Assembly: GCF_042665195.1 (NCBI RefSeq)
Contig: NZ_JBHTBW010000044.1
Location: 1 to 45,846 of the forward strand
DNA: 45,846 nt
Source of the DNA: Laceyella putida
Lineage (GTDB): Bacteria; Bacillota; Bacilli; Thermoactinomycetales; Thermoactinomycetaceae
Direction of reading: 5' to 3'
The first letter of the stretch is position 1. The number at the start of each line of letters is the position of its first letter. The position numbers and the translations under genes were made by a program. The notes under the pieces were generated by a model. The model saw nothing but the letters and a program-made list of their open reading frames with translations. It made no database searches and had not been told where the DNA came from. Shown one piece after another: positions 14,763 through 22,537 of this stretch.

Positions 14763-15674
14763 CTAGAGTTGTTCCAGGCCAAATTGGCGATAGATCTCTT
14801 CCAATGACTTTTCTTTGGCCCGCGCGATGATTTGCTTGCGGATGACGAATTGTTTTTGGGAAAAATGGATGCGTTCCTCCAAGGTCACCCCAAATGAATT
14901 GGGATAGTTGGCGATCATTTGGGGAGTCGGTTCCTGGATGGGATTCAATTCTTCCATGCGGCTCATGATATAGTCGTAGAGAGGCGGATGTTCTTGGATC
15001 AGGCGATGCAAGAGATATGTACCGTAGCTGATATGGCGGGATTCATCTTTTTTGATCAACCGGATGCCTTTCATCAAGCCGGGCATGTACCCCTGTCTCT
15101 CAAGGGCTTGCTCGAAAAACCAATACCCCGTTTCGGCGCCAACGCCTTCAATCAGCATGTTATAGACGATGGCCGCATCGGCAAAGGCTTCAGGGGATGA
15201 GTCCGTCAAAAGCCGATTCATGATGCGCGAAAGGGTATTGCTTTCTTGGCCATGGTGTTCTTCACGGTCATACAGAAAAAGCTCGGGCGCGCCACGATTG
15301 GAGAGAAAACGGGTGAGGTCTTCCGTTACGCCGAGGGCGTTGAGATGGAGGCGGAAAAATTCTGTATGTTTGGCTTCTTCAAATAAGAAGGTAGTCAGAA
15401 ACATTTCCTCTTCCAAACGGCCCTCGCGCGCCAACGCGGTCATGAGCGGAAGCAAATCCACCGTCACCGCTTCTTCTCCGGCCAGGAAGTTGGCGGCAAT
15501 GCTCAAAAACTCCATTTTCTGCGTGTCAGAAAAACGTTGCCAATCTTGGATGTCCTGGGTGAGATCAATGTCTTCCGGGTTCCAGACGCCAAACCGCTTC
15601 GCTTTTTGGTACAAGCGGTAGGGTACCATTTGTGTATCCAATCCTTTGGTCAAGGTAACGACGCGTCTCGCCAT
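14763..15674 (-). CDS. R2-like ligand-binding oxidase (R2lox), 303 aa
   Basis: A ferritin-fold Mn/Fe oxidase related to ribonucleotide reductase R2; it binds a fatty-acid-like ligand and forms a Val-Tyr ether crosslink. ATG at 15674 follows GGGGG; the frame is open to 15722. Metal ligands known from the Geobacillus protein are all here: E67 in GEEAV, E100 and H103 in FEEAKH, E176 in YNMLIEG, E211 and H214 in DESRH. The crosslink pair is V70 and Y171. Length is as in the family (~302 aa). There is no partner R1 gene; it is monocistronic. Confidence 0.88.
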   Translation of the reverse strand: MARRVVTLTKGLDTQMVPYRLYQKAKRFGVWNPEDIDLTQDIQDWQRFSDTQKMEFLSIAANFLAGEEAVTVDLLPLMTALAREGRLEEEMFLTTFLFEEAKHTEFFRLHLNALGVTEDLTRFLSNRGAPELFLYDREEHHGQESNTLSRIMNRLLTDSSPEAFADAAIVYNMLIEGVGAETGYWFFEQALERQGYMPGLMKGIRLIKKDESRHISYGTYLLHRLIQEHPPLYDYIMSRMEELNPIQEPTPQMIANYPNSFGVTLEERIHFSQKQFVIRKQIIARAKEKSLEEIYRQFGLEQL

Positions 15675-15921
15675 GGTAAAATCCCCCATTCGATGGATAA
15701 TGAAATCTGCGTGTGCAGGCATGCCTTCATATATATACCCGTTGGTAGAGTGCGATGAGCCTAATTTCCGAAAAATATTTTTCTGTTAAAAATTGTATGA
15801 ACCGATTGTGGATGGCACAAAAACAACCCTAAAAATAAGGGGTAGACGGAAAAATCAAAAGTAGATAGAATAGAGGATAAAATAATTCCGACTAAATAGG
15901 GTTGGATTATAAAAATAATAA

Positions 15922-15950
15922 TTGACACTTTCCCGATGGTTGTTTAAATT
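15922..15950 (+). promoter_or_regulatory. Sigma-A promoter of the tauE-rrf2 unit
   Basis: TTGACA (15922-15927), a 17-bp spacer and TAAATT (15945-15950). Just upstream, about 15881-15906, lies an imperfect dyad (AATTCCGACT ... AGGGTTGGATT) that could bind the Rrf2 regulator. The 15675-15921 part otherwise holds AT-rich sequence and the R2lox ribosome site. Confidence 0.6.
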
Positions 15951-16066
15951 TAAATTAGCAGAAATTCATTCGATTTATACTTCTTATGTCCGGATTGATG
16001 GTGCATATCTGTTTTTTAAAGTCGACTATTCAGCTCGACTTTATCAAAATCGAGGGAGAGAAAAAA

Positions 16067-16963
16067 ATGCAAAAATTGATCGTGCTGGCACTGATTGGCT
16101 TTGCCGCTCAATTGGTTGATGGTTCGCTGGGAATGGCCTATGGCGTCACTTCTTCTTCATTGTTGCTGATGTTTGGAATCGCCCCGTCAGTCGCTTCCGC
16201 CTCTGTCCACATGGCTGAAGTGGTGACGACGGCCGCGTCTGGCGTGTCGCATCTGCGCTTTGGCAATGTGGATAAGTATACCGTGTCCCGCTTGGTGATC
16301 CCCGGCTCGATCGGCGCTTTTGTGGGGGCATGCTTTTTGAGTCAGCTGCCGGGTGATCTGGTGAAGCCTTATGTATCCGCCTTCTTGTTTCTGTTGGGCA
16401 TCTATGTGTTGATCCGGTTTCTGTTCGGACCGATCAAGGTCGTCAAGGACAGTGGGAAGAAACCAACGGGTTTTCTTGCCGGGTTGGGCTTGCTTGCCGG
16501 CTTTCTCGACTCGACAGGCGGTGGAGGTTGGGGACCGTTAACCACACCGGTGCTATTAAGCAGACAAGACTTGGAAACGCGCAAGGTGATCGGTTCGGTC
16601 GACACCAGTGAATTTGCGGTGGCCACGGCAGCCACAATCGGTTTCATCATTTCTTTGGGTTGGGAAAATATCAGTTGGCCTTGGGTAATTGCGTTGATGG
16701 CTGGAGGGATTGTGGCGGCTCCGATTGCGGCGTGGTTGGTGCGGATCATCCCTTCCCACTTGCTGGGGGTGGCCGTGGGGGGCTTGATTATCGTCACCAA
16801 TGTGAAAACGTTGCTGGGCAGTTTCTCCTTTATCCCTGAGTCCGCGCATACCGGCATTTACTTTATCTTATATATCGGTTGGTTTGCGGCGATCGCGTAT
16901 GCGGTGATCAAGCACAAAAAATCACACCCCCCATCATCAGGCATAACGGAGGCGAGTGAATGA
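16067..16963 (+). CDS. TauE/SafE-family sulfite/anion exporter, 298 aa
   Basis: A membrane permease of the TauE/SafE (DUF81) family, which exports sulfite or organosulfur anions. Two halves each start with a family-like repeat: FAAQLVDGSLGMAYGVTSSS with PSVASASVHMAE, and GLLAGFLDSTGGGGWGPLTT with VIGSVDTSEF. About eight helices are visible. ATG at 16067 follows GGGAGAG. Its stop overlaps the start of the Rrf2 regulator by 4 bp (ATGA), so the two are translationally coupled. The actual substrate cannot be seen. Confidence 0.85.
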   Translation: MQKLIVLALIGFAAQLVDGSLGMAYGVTSSSLLLMFGIAPSVASASVHMAEVVTTAASGVSHLRFGNVDKYTVSRLVIPGSIGAFVGACFLSQLPGDLVKPYVSAFLFLLGIYVLIRFLFGPIKVVKDSGKKPTGFLAGLGLLAGFLDSTGGGGWGPLTTPVLLSRQDLETRKVIGSVDTSEFAVATAATIGFIISLGWENISWPWVIALMAGGIVAAPIAAWLVRIIPSHLLGVAVGGLIIVTNVKTLLGSFSFIPESAHTGIYFILYIGWFAAIAYAVIKHKKSHPPSSGITEASE

Positions 16964-17376
16964 AAGTATCAACACGGGGCGAATACGCGCTGCGCGCTTT
17001 GATCATCTTGGGGCAACAACCGCAAGGTGTGATGACCATCGCGGATATTTCGGACAAAACACTGGTGCCGATCAGTTATTTGGAACATATTTTATTGCAG
17101 CTTAAACATTTGGGCTATGTGACCAGCAAACGGGGAAGCCGCGGGGGATATAAGATCAATCGTTCACCCGAAGAGATTGTGATCGGCGAGGTGATCCGGA
17201 AGTTGGAAGGCCCCCTGGCACCGATGAGTTGCGTGAGTGTGACCGCCTATGAGCCATGTGCGTTGGAAGAAATATGTTTACTGCGGCCTTTGTGGATGTT
17301 AATCAGGGAAACCGTGGCGGAATTGTTAGAAAATACGACGTTGGCGGACTTATTGCTTGGAAGAGTGCGGAAATAA
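16960..17376 (+). CDS. Rrf2-family transcriptional regulator with a three-cysteine motif, 138 aa
   Basis: A winged-helix repressor of the Rrf2/CymR/IscR/NsrR family. The N terminus MKVSTRGEYALRALIILG and the helix VPISYLEHILLQLKHLG followed by SKRGSRGGYKINR are typical. In the C-terminal part, C-x8-C-x5-C (SCVSVTAYEPCALEEIC) resembles the iron-sulfur ligand set of NsrR and IscR, so it probably senses via a cluster, unlike CymR. ATGA overlap with the exporter implies it controls that operon. The signal (sulfur, iron, NO or redox) is open. Confidence 0.85.
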   Translation: MKVSTRGEYALRALIILGQQPQGVMTIADISDKTLVPISYLEHILLQLKHLGYVTSKRGSRGGYKINRSPEEIVIGEVIRKLEGPLAPMSCVSVTAYEPCALEEICLLRPLWMLIRETVAELLENTTLADLLLGRVRK

Positions 17377-17420
17377 GCAAAATCCCCCTTGCTCCCGTAT
17401 GAGGCAAGGGGGATTTTGCT
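17376..17420. terminator. Bidirectional terminator
   Basis: AGCAAAATCCCCCTTGC pairs perfectly with its inverted copy ending at 17420. It serves the Rrf2 gene and the convergent broken membrane gene. Confidence 0.9.
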
Positions 17421-17771
17421 AGGTGAAATAGTGCCAATAGACCATGACGGTCAACCCGGCGGACAGGATGAGGTAGATGAGGGAACCGATCATAACGGGG
17501 CTTGACCGTAATGAAGTTTTTTCATTTTCGGCGCGGATGCCCGTGCTTGATTGCACATGCAGATTAACCAGCGTGGTGGTAAATCCGCCCAAAGTGTTGA
17601 AATAATAGAACAAGACGGTAAAGAGAAGTCCTGGAAGAAGGTGATTTCGGCAAATGCGATGCCCATGGCGAAGGCAATGATCCAAGTCATGAAGCCTTCC
17701 AATGCCAGAGTGGCAAGACAGATCAAAGTCGACTTTGTTTTGATGGAAATCACCTCTTTGTGTGTTTCCAT
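17419..17771 (-). pseudogene. Frameshifted small membrane protein (~116 aa)
   Basis: On the minus strand the coding signal starts at the ATG at 17771 (METHKEVISIKTKSTLICLA), runs through a hydrophobic helix to AMGIAFAEIT, and then at about 17640 continues in another frame as LLPGLLFTVLFYYFNTLGGF to YWHYFT. One base change joins both parts into about 116 aa with three to four membrane helices. The family is not recognised. It is either inactive or carries a one-base sequence error. Confidence 0.65.
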
Positions 17772-17848
17772 ATGGATACCCGCTATTGCTTATGTCGAAT
17801 CATTAGCAATATAATAAAATCAACTTTGGCAAAAAGGAGAGATGTCAT

Positions 17849-17920
17849 ATGGTGATGATTGACATGAACAAGCGGGAGCAAGTGACAGGGCAGGACATGG
17901 AGAATCCTTTTTGCGTCTAG
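17849..17920 (+). CDS. Possible 23-aa ORF upstream of rsgA
   Basis: AAAAAGGAGAG lies about 9 nt before an ATG at 17849, opening MVMIDMNKREQVTGQDMENP and ending FCV. The ribosome site is strong for so short a frame. It may be a leader peptide or the stub of a lost gene. The rest of 17772-17981 shows no other frame apart from the rsgA ribosome site. Confidence 0.3.
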   Translation: MVMIDMNKREQVTGQDMENPFCV

Positions 17921-17981
17921 CACGGGGGATGGGGGTTCTCTGTGATCTGCCGGCAAACAGATCCATAAGGAGGACTCGCAT

Positions 17982-19043
17982 TTGGATAAGTGGACGTGGG
18001 GTTGGACCCCCGCTTTGGCGGGAGCGTTTCGCCATTATGAAGAGACAGGGGTTACGGTTGGACGCGTGACCCTTGAGCATAAACGATTGTATCGCCTCTG
18101 GACGGAACAGGGGGAGTTATTGGGTGAATTGACGGGGAAACTGCGTTATGAGGCGACAGGGCGGGAAGATTATCCGGCGGTTGGTGATTGGGTGGTGATC
18201 CGGCCCAGAACGGGGGAGGGAAGAGCCACCATTCATGCGATCTTGCCCCGTTTCAGTAAGTTTTCCCGTAAAGTGGCCGGCAACACGTCGCAAGAGCAGA
18301 TCGTTGCCGCCAATGTGAATACGGTTTTTCTCGTCAATGCGCTAAATCAGGATTTCAATGTGCGGCGCATCGAGCGGTATCTCACGCTGGCCTGGGAAAG
18401 CGGAGCGCAACCGGTGATTGTGTTGAGCAAGGCTGATTTGTGCGGGGATGTGGCCGACAAGGTGGCGCAAGTGGAAGCGGTGGCTCTGGGAGTGCCGATC
18501 CATGCGGTGAGCAGTTGGACCCGTCAGGGTCTGGATGAGCTGGAGGGGTATCTGCAACCTGGCCAAACGATTGCGTTGCTCGGCTCCTCCGGGGTGGGCA
18601 AGTCGACGTTGATCAATTATTTCTTGGGGACGGAACAACAAGAGGTGCAAGCGGTTCGCGAAGGGGATGACAAGGGAAAACATACGACCACCTATCGGGA
18701 ATTGTTTCTCTTGCCCCAAGGCGTCTCTATGATCGATACGCCAGGCATGCGCGAGTTGCAACTCTGGGAAGCGGAGCGTGGCTTGCAGGAGACGTTTGAG
18801 GATATTGAACAATTGGCGCAGGCCTGCCGTTTCTCCGACTGCCTTCACCGGGGAGAACCGGGATGCGCGATCGAACAAGCGCTCATGGAGGGAAGCTTGG
18901 CGCAAGACCGTTTCGAAAACTATCAGAAGCTGCGGAGGGAACAGGCCTACTTCGAACGCAAAGAGAACCGACGGTTGGCTCGGGCGGAAAAAGAAAAGTG
19001 GAAAAAACGAAGCAAACAAGCGAATTTGAACAGGCGAAGGTAG
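17982..19043 (+). CDS. rsgA: Ribosome small subunit-dependent GTPase RsgA, 353 aa
   Basis: A circularly permuted GTPase that helps mature the 30S subunit. Order of parts: an N-terminal OB-like domain with AVGDWVVIRP, the G4 motif LSKADL, the P-loop LLGSSGVGKSTLIN, G2/G3 with KGKHTTT and MIDTPGMRE, and a zinc knuckle C-x5-C-x-H-x5-C (CRFSDCLHRGEPGC). The C-terminal tail is very basic (RRLARAEKEKWKKRSK), fit for rRNA binding. TTG start at 17982 with AAGGAGG upstream. It stands alone, unlike the usual prkC-rsgA-rpe cluster, so it could be a second copy in this genome. Confidence 0.93.
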   Translation: MDKWTWGWTPALAGAFRHYEETGVTVGRVTLEHKRLYRLWTEQGELLGELTGKLRYEATGREDYPAVGDWVVIRPRTGEGRATIHAILPRFSKFSRKVAGNTSQEQIVAANVNTVFLVNALNQDFNVRRIERYLTLAWESGAQPVIVLSKADLCGDVADKVAQVEAVALGVPIHAVSSWTRQGLDELEGYLQPGQTIALLGSSGVGKSTLINYFLGTEQQEVQAVREGDDKGKHTTTYRELFLLPQGVSMIDTPGMRELQLWEAERGLQETFEDIEQLAQACRFSDCLHRGEPGCAIEQALMEGSLAQDRFENYQKLRREQAYFERKENRRLARAEKEKWKKRSKQANLNRRR

Positions 19044-19051
19044 CTGAATGA

Positions 19052-19096
19052 AAAAGACGCCCCTTCCGAAGCGAAAAGCATCGGAGGGGGCGTTTG
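19052..19096. terminator. Strong terminator, usable in both directions
   Basis: AAAAGACGCCCCTTCCGA pairs with TCGGAGGGGGCGTTT across an 11-nt loop. The A-run on the left gives TTTTTC for minus-strand transcripts, so it ends rsgA and could also end the leftward transcript from the 19246-19274 promoter. Confidence 0.85.
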
Positions 19097-19238
19097 CCAT
19101 GAATAGAAAGAATATTAGGGGGGCAATACTGTTCATATCCCATGTGCTCGCATTCAGGGATATTCACTTATAGCCGAAAAGAGGCAAATGGGGGTGATGT
19201 TCTCCATTCAGCCAATGTGTTACTAATCTAACAGCAAC
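19052..19238 (-). ncRNA. Candidate SOS-induced small RNA (or tiny-peptide transcript)
   Basis: The minus-strand promoter at 19246-19274 faces the terminator at 19052-19096, defining a transcript of about 190 nt. The only frames inside are very short: MENITPICLFSAISEYP from an ATG with no clear ribosome site, and a frame from 19136 (MNSIAPLIFFLFMANAPSDA) that would need readthrough of the terminator. No known RNA family was recognised. The transcript itself is inferred from promoter plus terminator. Confidence 0.35.
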
Positions 19239-19245
19239 TAATCAT

Positions 19246-19274
19246 AGTGTAACACGAGAACATATGTTTGTAAA
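19246..19274 (-). promoter_or_regulatory. Minus-strand sigma-A promoter with a LexA box in the spacer
   Basis: Read on the minus strand: TTTACA (19274-19269), a 17-bp spacer and TACACT (19251-19246). The spacer carries AACATATGTTCT; its complement, AGAACATATGTTTG, fits the Gram-positive LexA consensus GAACRNRYGTTY at every position. The 20 bp at 19257-19276 are identical, inverted, to 33844-33863. A further inverted repeat, GTGTTAC (19217-19223) and GTAACAC (19249-19255), straddles the -10. Confidence 0.65.
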
Positions 19275-19369
19275 TGGGTTTTCGCAAATTTCCCGACGCC
19301 GCGCACCTGGCTGGTGTGTTTCTCAGGATGCGCGCAAGTTTACGAAGTCTTTCATCTTTTTCTGATATC

Positions 19370-19398
19370 TTGTAACCCTTGGCACTTTTTGCTATTGT
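19370..19398 (+). promoter_or_regulatory. Candidate promoter of cutC
   Basis: TTGTAA (19370-19375), a 17-bp spacer and TATTGT (19393-19398), about 45 bp before cutC. The gap 19277-19369 has no supported gene. Confidence 0.45.
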
Positions 19399-19445
19399 AA
19401 GGCAAAGAAATGAGTAAAATTTTTTATGCTGAGTGAGGGTTACGA

Positions 19446-20129
19446 ATGCGACTAGAAGTCATTGCAACGGATTTGACGGATGCCAAACTAGCAGACCAAC
19501 ATGGTGCCGATCGCATTGAGTTAGTGACGGGAATGGCCGAAGGGGGCTTAACTCCCAGCCATGGTTTGATTGAGGAAGTGGTGGAGCGCGTTTCGATTCC
19601 GGCCTATGTCATGATTCGGCCACATAGCCGTTCATTTTGCTATAACCGGGACGATTTGGACACCATGATTAAGGATATTCATGCTGTCAAGCGCTTGGGC
19701 GCGCCGGGTGTGGTCTTGGGTGCGCTGACGGAAGAGAAGACGATTGATGAAGCGGCGCTTCAGTCATTGCTTGAAGCGGCGGAAGGGTTGGACGTAACCT
19801 TTCATCGTGCCTTTGATGAAGTGAAGGATCAGGAAGCGGCGCTGGAGACATTGCTTTGCTATCCGCAAGTGACGCGGGTTTTGACTTCGGGAGGGAAGAA
19901 AAGCGCACTCGATGCCGTTCCGCAGTTGGCCAAGCTGGTGCGGATGACCCGGGGAACCCATCTGACGATATTGGCCGGAAGCGGTTTGACTGTCGAGTCG
20001 TTGCCGGCGTTTGTAGAACAGACCGGTGTCCTAGAGGTCCATTTCGGTTCGGGTGTGCGGGTCAACGGAAAATCATTAGAGCCGATTGATCCAGCGAAGA
20101 TAACTGAATTGAAAGCGTTGTTCGGCTAA
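19446..20129 (+). CDS. cutC: CutC family TIM-barrel protein, 227 aa
   Basis: CutC was first linked to copper homeostasis; its direct activity is still unsettled. The family is clear: LEVIATDLTDAKLADQHGAD, RIELVTGMAEGGLTPSHGL, VMIRPHSRSFCY, VLGALTEEKTID, VTFHRAFDEV, RVLTSGGK and ILAGSGLTVES in order. Length is typical. ATG at 19446 follows GAGGG. Cytoplasmic and monocistronic; no copper pump or chaperone gene is near. Confidence 0.9.
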   Translation: MRLEVIATDLTDAKLADQHGADRIELVTGMAEGGLTPSHGLIEEVVERVSIPAYVMIRPHSRSFCYNRDDLDTMIKDIHAVKRLGAPGVVLGALTEEKTIDEAALQSLLEAAEGLDVTFHRAFDEVKDQEAALETLLCYPQVTRVLTSGGKKSALDAVPQLAKLVRMTRGTHLTILAGSGLTVESLPAFVEQTGVLEVHFGSGVRVNGKSLEPIDPAKITELKALFG

Positions 20130-20182
20130 TAGGAACGACCGCAAATTCGGACGGTTGCGAAAAATGAATGGAATAATTTAAA

Positions 20183-20226
20183 CAAGGCTCCCGTAGTGTG
20201 CAGGTGGACACACCGCGGGAGCCTTG
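20183..20226 (-). terminator. Terminator for the leftward GNAT/moa transcript
   Basis: CAAGGCTCCCG, then GTGTG, pair with CACAC and CGGGAGCCTTG around a small loop. On the minus strand it is followed by TTTAAATTATT; on the plus strand no T-run follows, so it mainly serves the leftward genes. Confidence 0.75.
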
Positions 20227-20264
20227 CCAACTTCAAAGCCGGGTAAGCACATGCCCGGCCATTT

Positions 20265-20768
20265 TTATAATTGTTTGTAATAAAAGATCGTATTGTCCAG
20301 GATTCCTCCGGCAGACTCCGCGTATTGGGGGATTCGCCCTGCTTCGATGTATCCCAATGAACGATAAAGGTGATTGGAAGGGTCCCCTTCACGCGTGTCA
20401 AGCACCAATAAGCTACGTTTCTCGTGTTTTGCTTTCCTTTCGGCATGTTCCATCAGCATGCGTCCAATACCCTTGCGCCTGAACCGGGGATGAACCATTA
20501 GCTTGGCTATTTCCGCCCGGTGTTTTCCATTGGGTCGGGGACATAAATGCAATTGGACACTCCCGACCGTTTCATGGTCCAAGGTCGCGACCAATAAAAT
20601 CACTTCGGGTTTCAGCGCATCCAGCCAATAATCTCTCGCATCCCCTTGTTCCAATGGGGGAAGGAACCCGATCGATGCGCCATCATTCACCACTTTCACC
20701 AACAGATCAGAGAGAGTATGGATATGGGGCGAAATGTCGATCACTTCTTTAATGATTATTTCATTCAT
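20265..20768 (-). CDS. GNAT-family N-acetyltransferase, 167 aa
   Basis: It transfers an acetyl group from acetyl-CoA to an unknown amine. The acetyl-CoA loop is visible in AKLMVHPRFRRKGIGRMLME (R-x-x-G-x-G type), with LLVLDTREGDPSNHLYRSLG and YIEAGRIPQYA downstream as usual for the fold. The ATG at 20768 follows GGAGG; a TTG three bases earlier is also in frame. It starts 54 bp after moaA on the same strand without a terminator between, so it may be the last gene of the molybdenum cofactor transcript; a link in function is not shown. Confidence 0.8.
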   Translation of the reverse strand: MNEIIIKEVIDISPHIHTLSDLLVKVVNDGASIGFLPPLEQGDARDYWLDALKPEVILLVATLDHETVGSVQLHLCPRPNGKHRAEIAKLMVHPRFRRKGIGRMLMEHAERKAKHEKRSLLVLDTREGDPSNHLYRSLGYIEAGRIPQYAESAGGILDNTIFYYKQL

Positions 20769-20821
20769 CAACCTAAGCCTCCACTGCGGTGATGTGCATA
20801 TTTAGTGTATTCCTTTTTGCC

Positions 20822-21832
20822 TTATCCGCCAATATAGGACATCTCGATTTTTTGCCGATCGGTTTGCCCGGTGGTGAGGCGTTCATCCGAGTAGCGGTCG
20901 CGACGCTGTTGCCACAGGCGGATAAGATAGGCCATGATCTCCTCATCACCGGCATCGCTTCTTAACAACTTCCGCACATCGTACCCGGTTGAGGCAAACA
21001 GGCAGGTGTATAATTTGCCTTCGGACGAGAGGCGAACTCGTGTGCAGGAAGAACAAAAGGGCTCAGTAATGGAAGAGATGACGCCAAATTCCCTGTCTGT
21101 GCCTTGATAGCGATAACGCGTGGCCACTTCGCCAAAATAGCGGGGAGGCACTTCCTCGACAGGAAGTTCGGCCGCGATGCGCTTCACGATCTCTTGCTTC
21201 GGAACGACTTGGGATAGGGCCCAGTCATTGCTGTTGCCCACATCCATAAACTCGATAAAGCGCACCGTATGGGGCGTATCCCGGAAGTGGCGGGCAATCT
21301 GGGCGATTTCGTGGTCGTTGGTGCCTTTGATGACAACGACGTTCACTTTCACCTGCAAGCCCGCCGCCGCCGCCGCTTCAATACCTTCCAATACTTGGCT
21401 GACACGGTGATGGCGGGAATTCAGCCTGTGAAATGTCTCCTCGTTCAACGTGTCCAGACTGACGTTGATTCGTTTTAACCCGGCTTGATGCAAGGCGGTG
21501 GCATGCGTTTTGAGCAACACTCCGTTGGTGGTCAACGCTAGATCGCTGATCCCTTCAATCTCCGCGAGCATGCGGATCAAATCGGGCAAGTTTTTGCGAA
21601 GGAGCGGTTCTCCCCCCGTGATGCGCACTTTTTCCACACCCAACGAGGCGAACAGGCGGGTGAGGCGGGTCAGTTCTTCAAACGTGAGGAGTTGATCCCG
21701 GGGTAAAAAGGGATAGTCGGCACCGTATTTTTCTTCCGGCATGCAATAACGGCAACGGAAATTGCAACGATCGGTGACCGACAGGCGCAAGTCGCGCAAG
21801 GGACGCCCCATGGCATCACTGATTGGTTTCAT
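20822..21832 (-). CDS. moaA: GTP 3',8-cyclase MoaA, 336 aa
   Basis: A radical SAM enzyme with two 4Fe-4S clusters that makes 3',8-cyclo-GTP, the first step of molybdenum cofactor synthesis. N-terminal cluster: C-x3-C-x2-C in VTDRCNFRCRYCMPEE. GGEPLLR is the SAM motif. The C-terminal cluster cysteines sit in FCSSCTRVRLSSEGKLYTCL. It ends in Gly-Gly, as functional MoaA does. ATG at 21832 follows AAAGGGG. Works with MoaC two steps upstream in the operon. Confidence 0.95.
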   Translation of the reverse strand: MKPISDAMGRPLRDLRLSVTDRCNFRCRYCMPEEKYGADYPFLPRDQLLTFEELTRLTRLFASLGVEKVRITGGEPLLRKNLPDLIRMLAEIEGISDLALTTNGVLLKTHATALHQAGLKRINVSLDTLNEETFHRLNSRHHRVSQVLEGIEAAAAAGLQVKVNVVVIKGTNDHEIAQIARHFRDTPHTVRFIEFMDVGNSNDWALSQVVPKQEIVKRIAAELPVEEVPPRYFGEVATRYRYQGTDREFGVISSITEPFCSSCTRVRLSSEGKLYTCLFASTGYDVRKLLRSDAGDEEIMAYLIRLWQQRRDRYSDERLTTGQTDRQKIEMSYIGG

Positions 21833-21857
21833 AAGCAAAACCCCTTTAGGATGGGTT

Positions 21858-22103
21858 TCAGCCACCGCTGACGAGTGGGATCAAAGCGATCTCGTCCTCG
21901 CTGGTAAGGCGTGTCGCCTCGGTGGCGTATTCCTGATTGACGGCGACCATGGCACGCGCAATCATGTCTCGACTGTCTGGATATCGTTCACTCAGTTGTT
22001 GGCGCAACTCGGCGACAGTGAGGGGATGTTCCGCAGTCAGTTCGACCGACGCTCCCAACTGTTCACCGAGTCCGGCAAAGCATCGGATAGTGATTTTGTT
22101 CAT
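21858..22103 (-). CDS. moaD: Molybdopterin synthase small subunit MoaD, 81 aa
   Basis: A ubiquitin-like sulfur carrier; its C-terminal Gly-Gly (PLVSGG) is adenylated and thiocarboxylated, then donates sulfur to cyclic pyranopterin. ATG at 22103 (MNKITIRCFAGLGEQLG) is chosen because AAAAGGATG lies about 8 nt upstream; an ATG at 22112 overlaps the moaE stop (ATGA) and is possible. Forms the synthase with MoaE. No moeB/thiF activating gene is in this operon, so it must be elsewhere. Confidence 0.9.
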   Translation of the reverse strand: MNKITIRCFAGLGEQLGASVELTAEHPLTVAELRQQLSERYPDSRDMIARAMVAVNQEYATEATRLTSEDEIALIPLVSGG

Positions 22104-22108
22104 GTGTA

Positions 22109-22537
22109 TCATCCTTTTTGGCTTGGAATTCCTTCAACCCAATACGATCCATCTTCGCCGTATTCTTTTTTCCAGATGGGGACAAGCTCTTTGATCTTTT
22201 CAATGGCATGGCGGCAGCCTTTGAAAGAAGCGTCCCGATGGGGTGCGGCAACGACGATGGCCACGGCCGTATCGAGGATTTCCAAGCGCCCGACGCGATG
22301 GACGATGGCGACATGGGCGCACCCCATGTTGGCGATGACGTCATCCGCGATGCGATCCATCATCTTCTCCGCCATTCCATGGTAAGCTTCGTATTCCAAA
22401 TAGAGTGTTTTTTGGTCTCCGGTCAGTTCGCGCACCGTCCCCATAAAGGTACAGATGGCTCCGCAATTGCGGTCTTTGGCCCAATCAATGAGCGCATTCA
22501 CATCAATCGGGTCAGGGGTCACGGCAATCTTCTTCAC
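22109..22537 (-). CDS. moaE: Molybdopterin synthase catalytic subunit MoaE, 142 aa
   Basis: Large subunit that dithiolates cyclic pyranopterin monophosphate. Visible features: GAICTFMGTVRELTGDQKTL, YLEYEAYHGMAEKMM, IVHRVGRLEILD, VVAAPHRDASFKGCRHAIE, and the catalytic lysines in ELVPIWKKEYGEDGSYWVEG. Complete length. The stop codon of mobB directly precedes it and moaD overlaps or closely follows it, so it is translated as part of the polycistron. Confidence 0.95.
   Translation of the reverse strand: MKKIAVTPDPIDVNALIDWAKDRNCGAICTFMGTVRELTGDQKTLYLEYEAYHGMAEKMMDRIADDVIANMGCAHVAIVHRVGRLEILDTAVAIVVAAPHRDASFKGCRHAIEKIKELVPIWKKEYGEDGSYWVEGIPSQKG

Noticed and set aside
18342..19136. Long minus-strand open frame antisense to rsgA
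   Set aside because: Composition is that of an antisense shadow (rich in His, Arg, Leu, Gln), without a ribosome site; rsgA is certain.
20183..20226. A GGTGGACACACCGCGGG stretch that recalls a T-box antiterminator
   Set aside because: No specifier stem or upstream leader exists, and it lies between convergent genes; the whole stretch folds as a plain terminator for the leftward genes.
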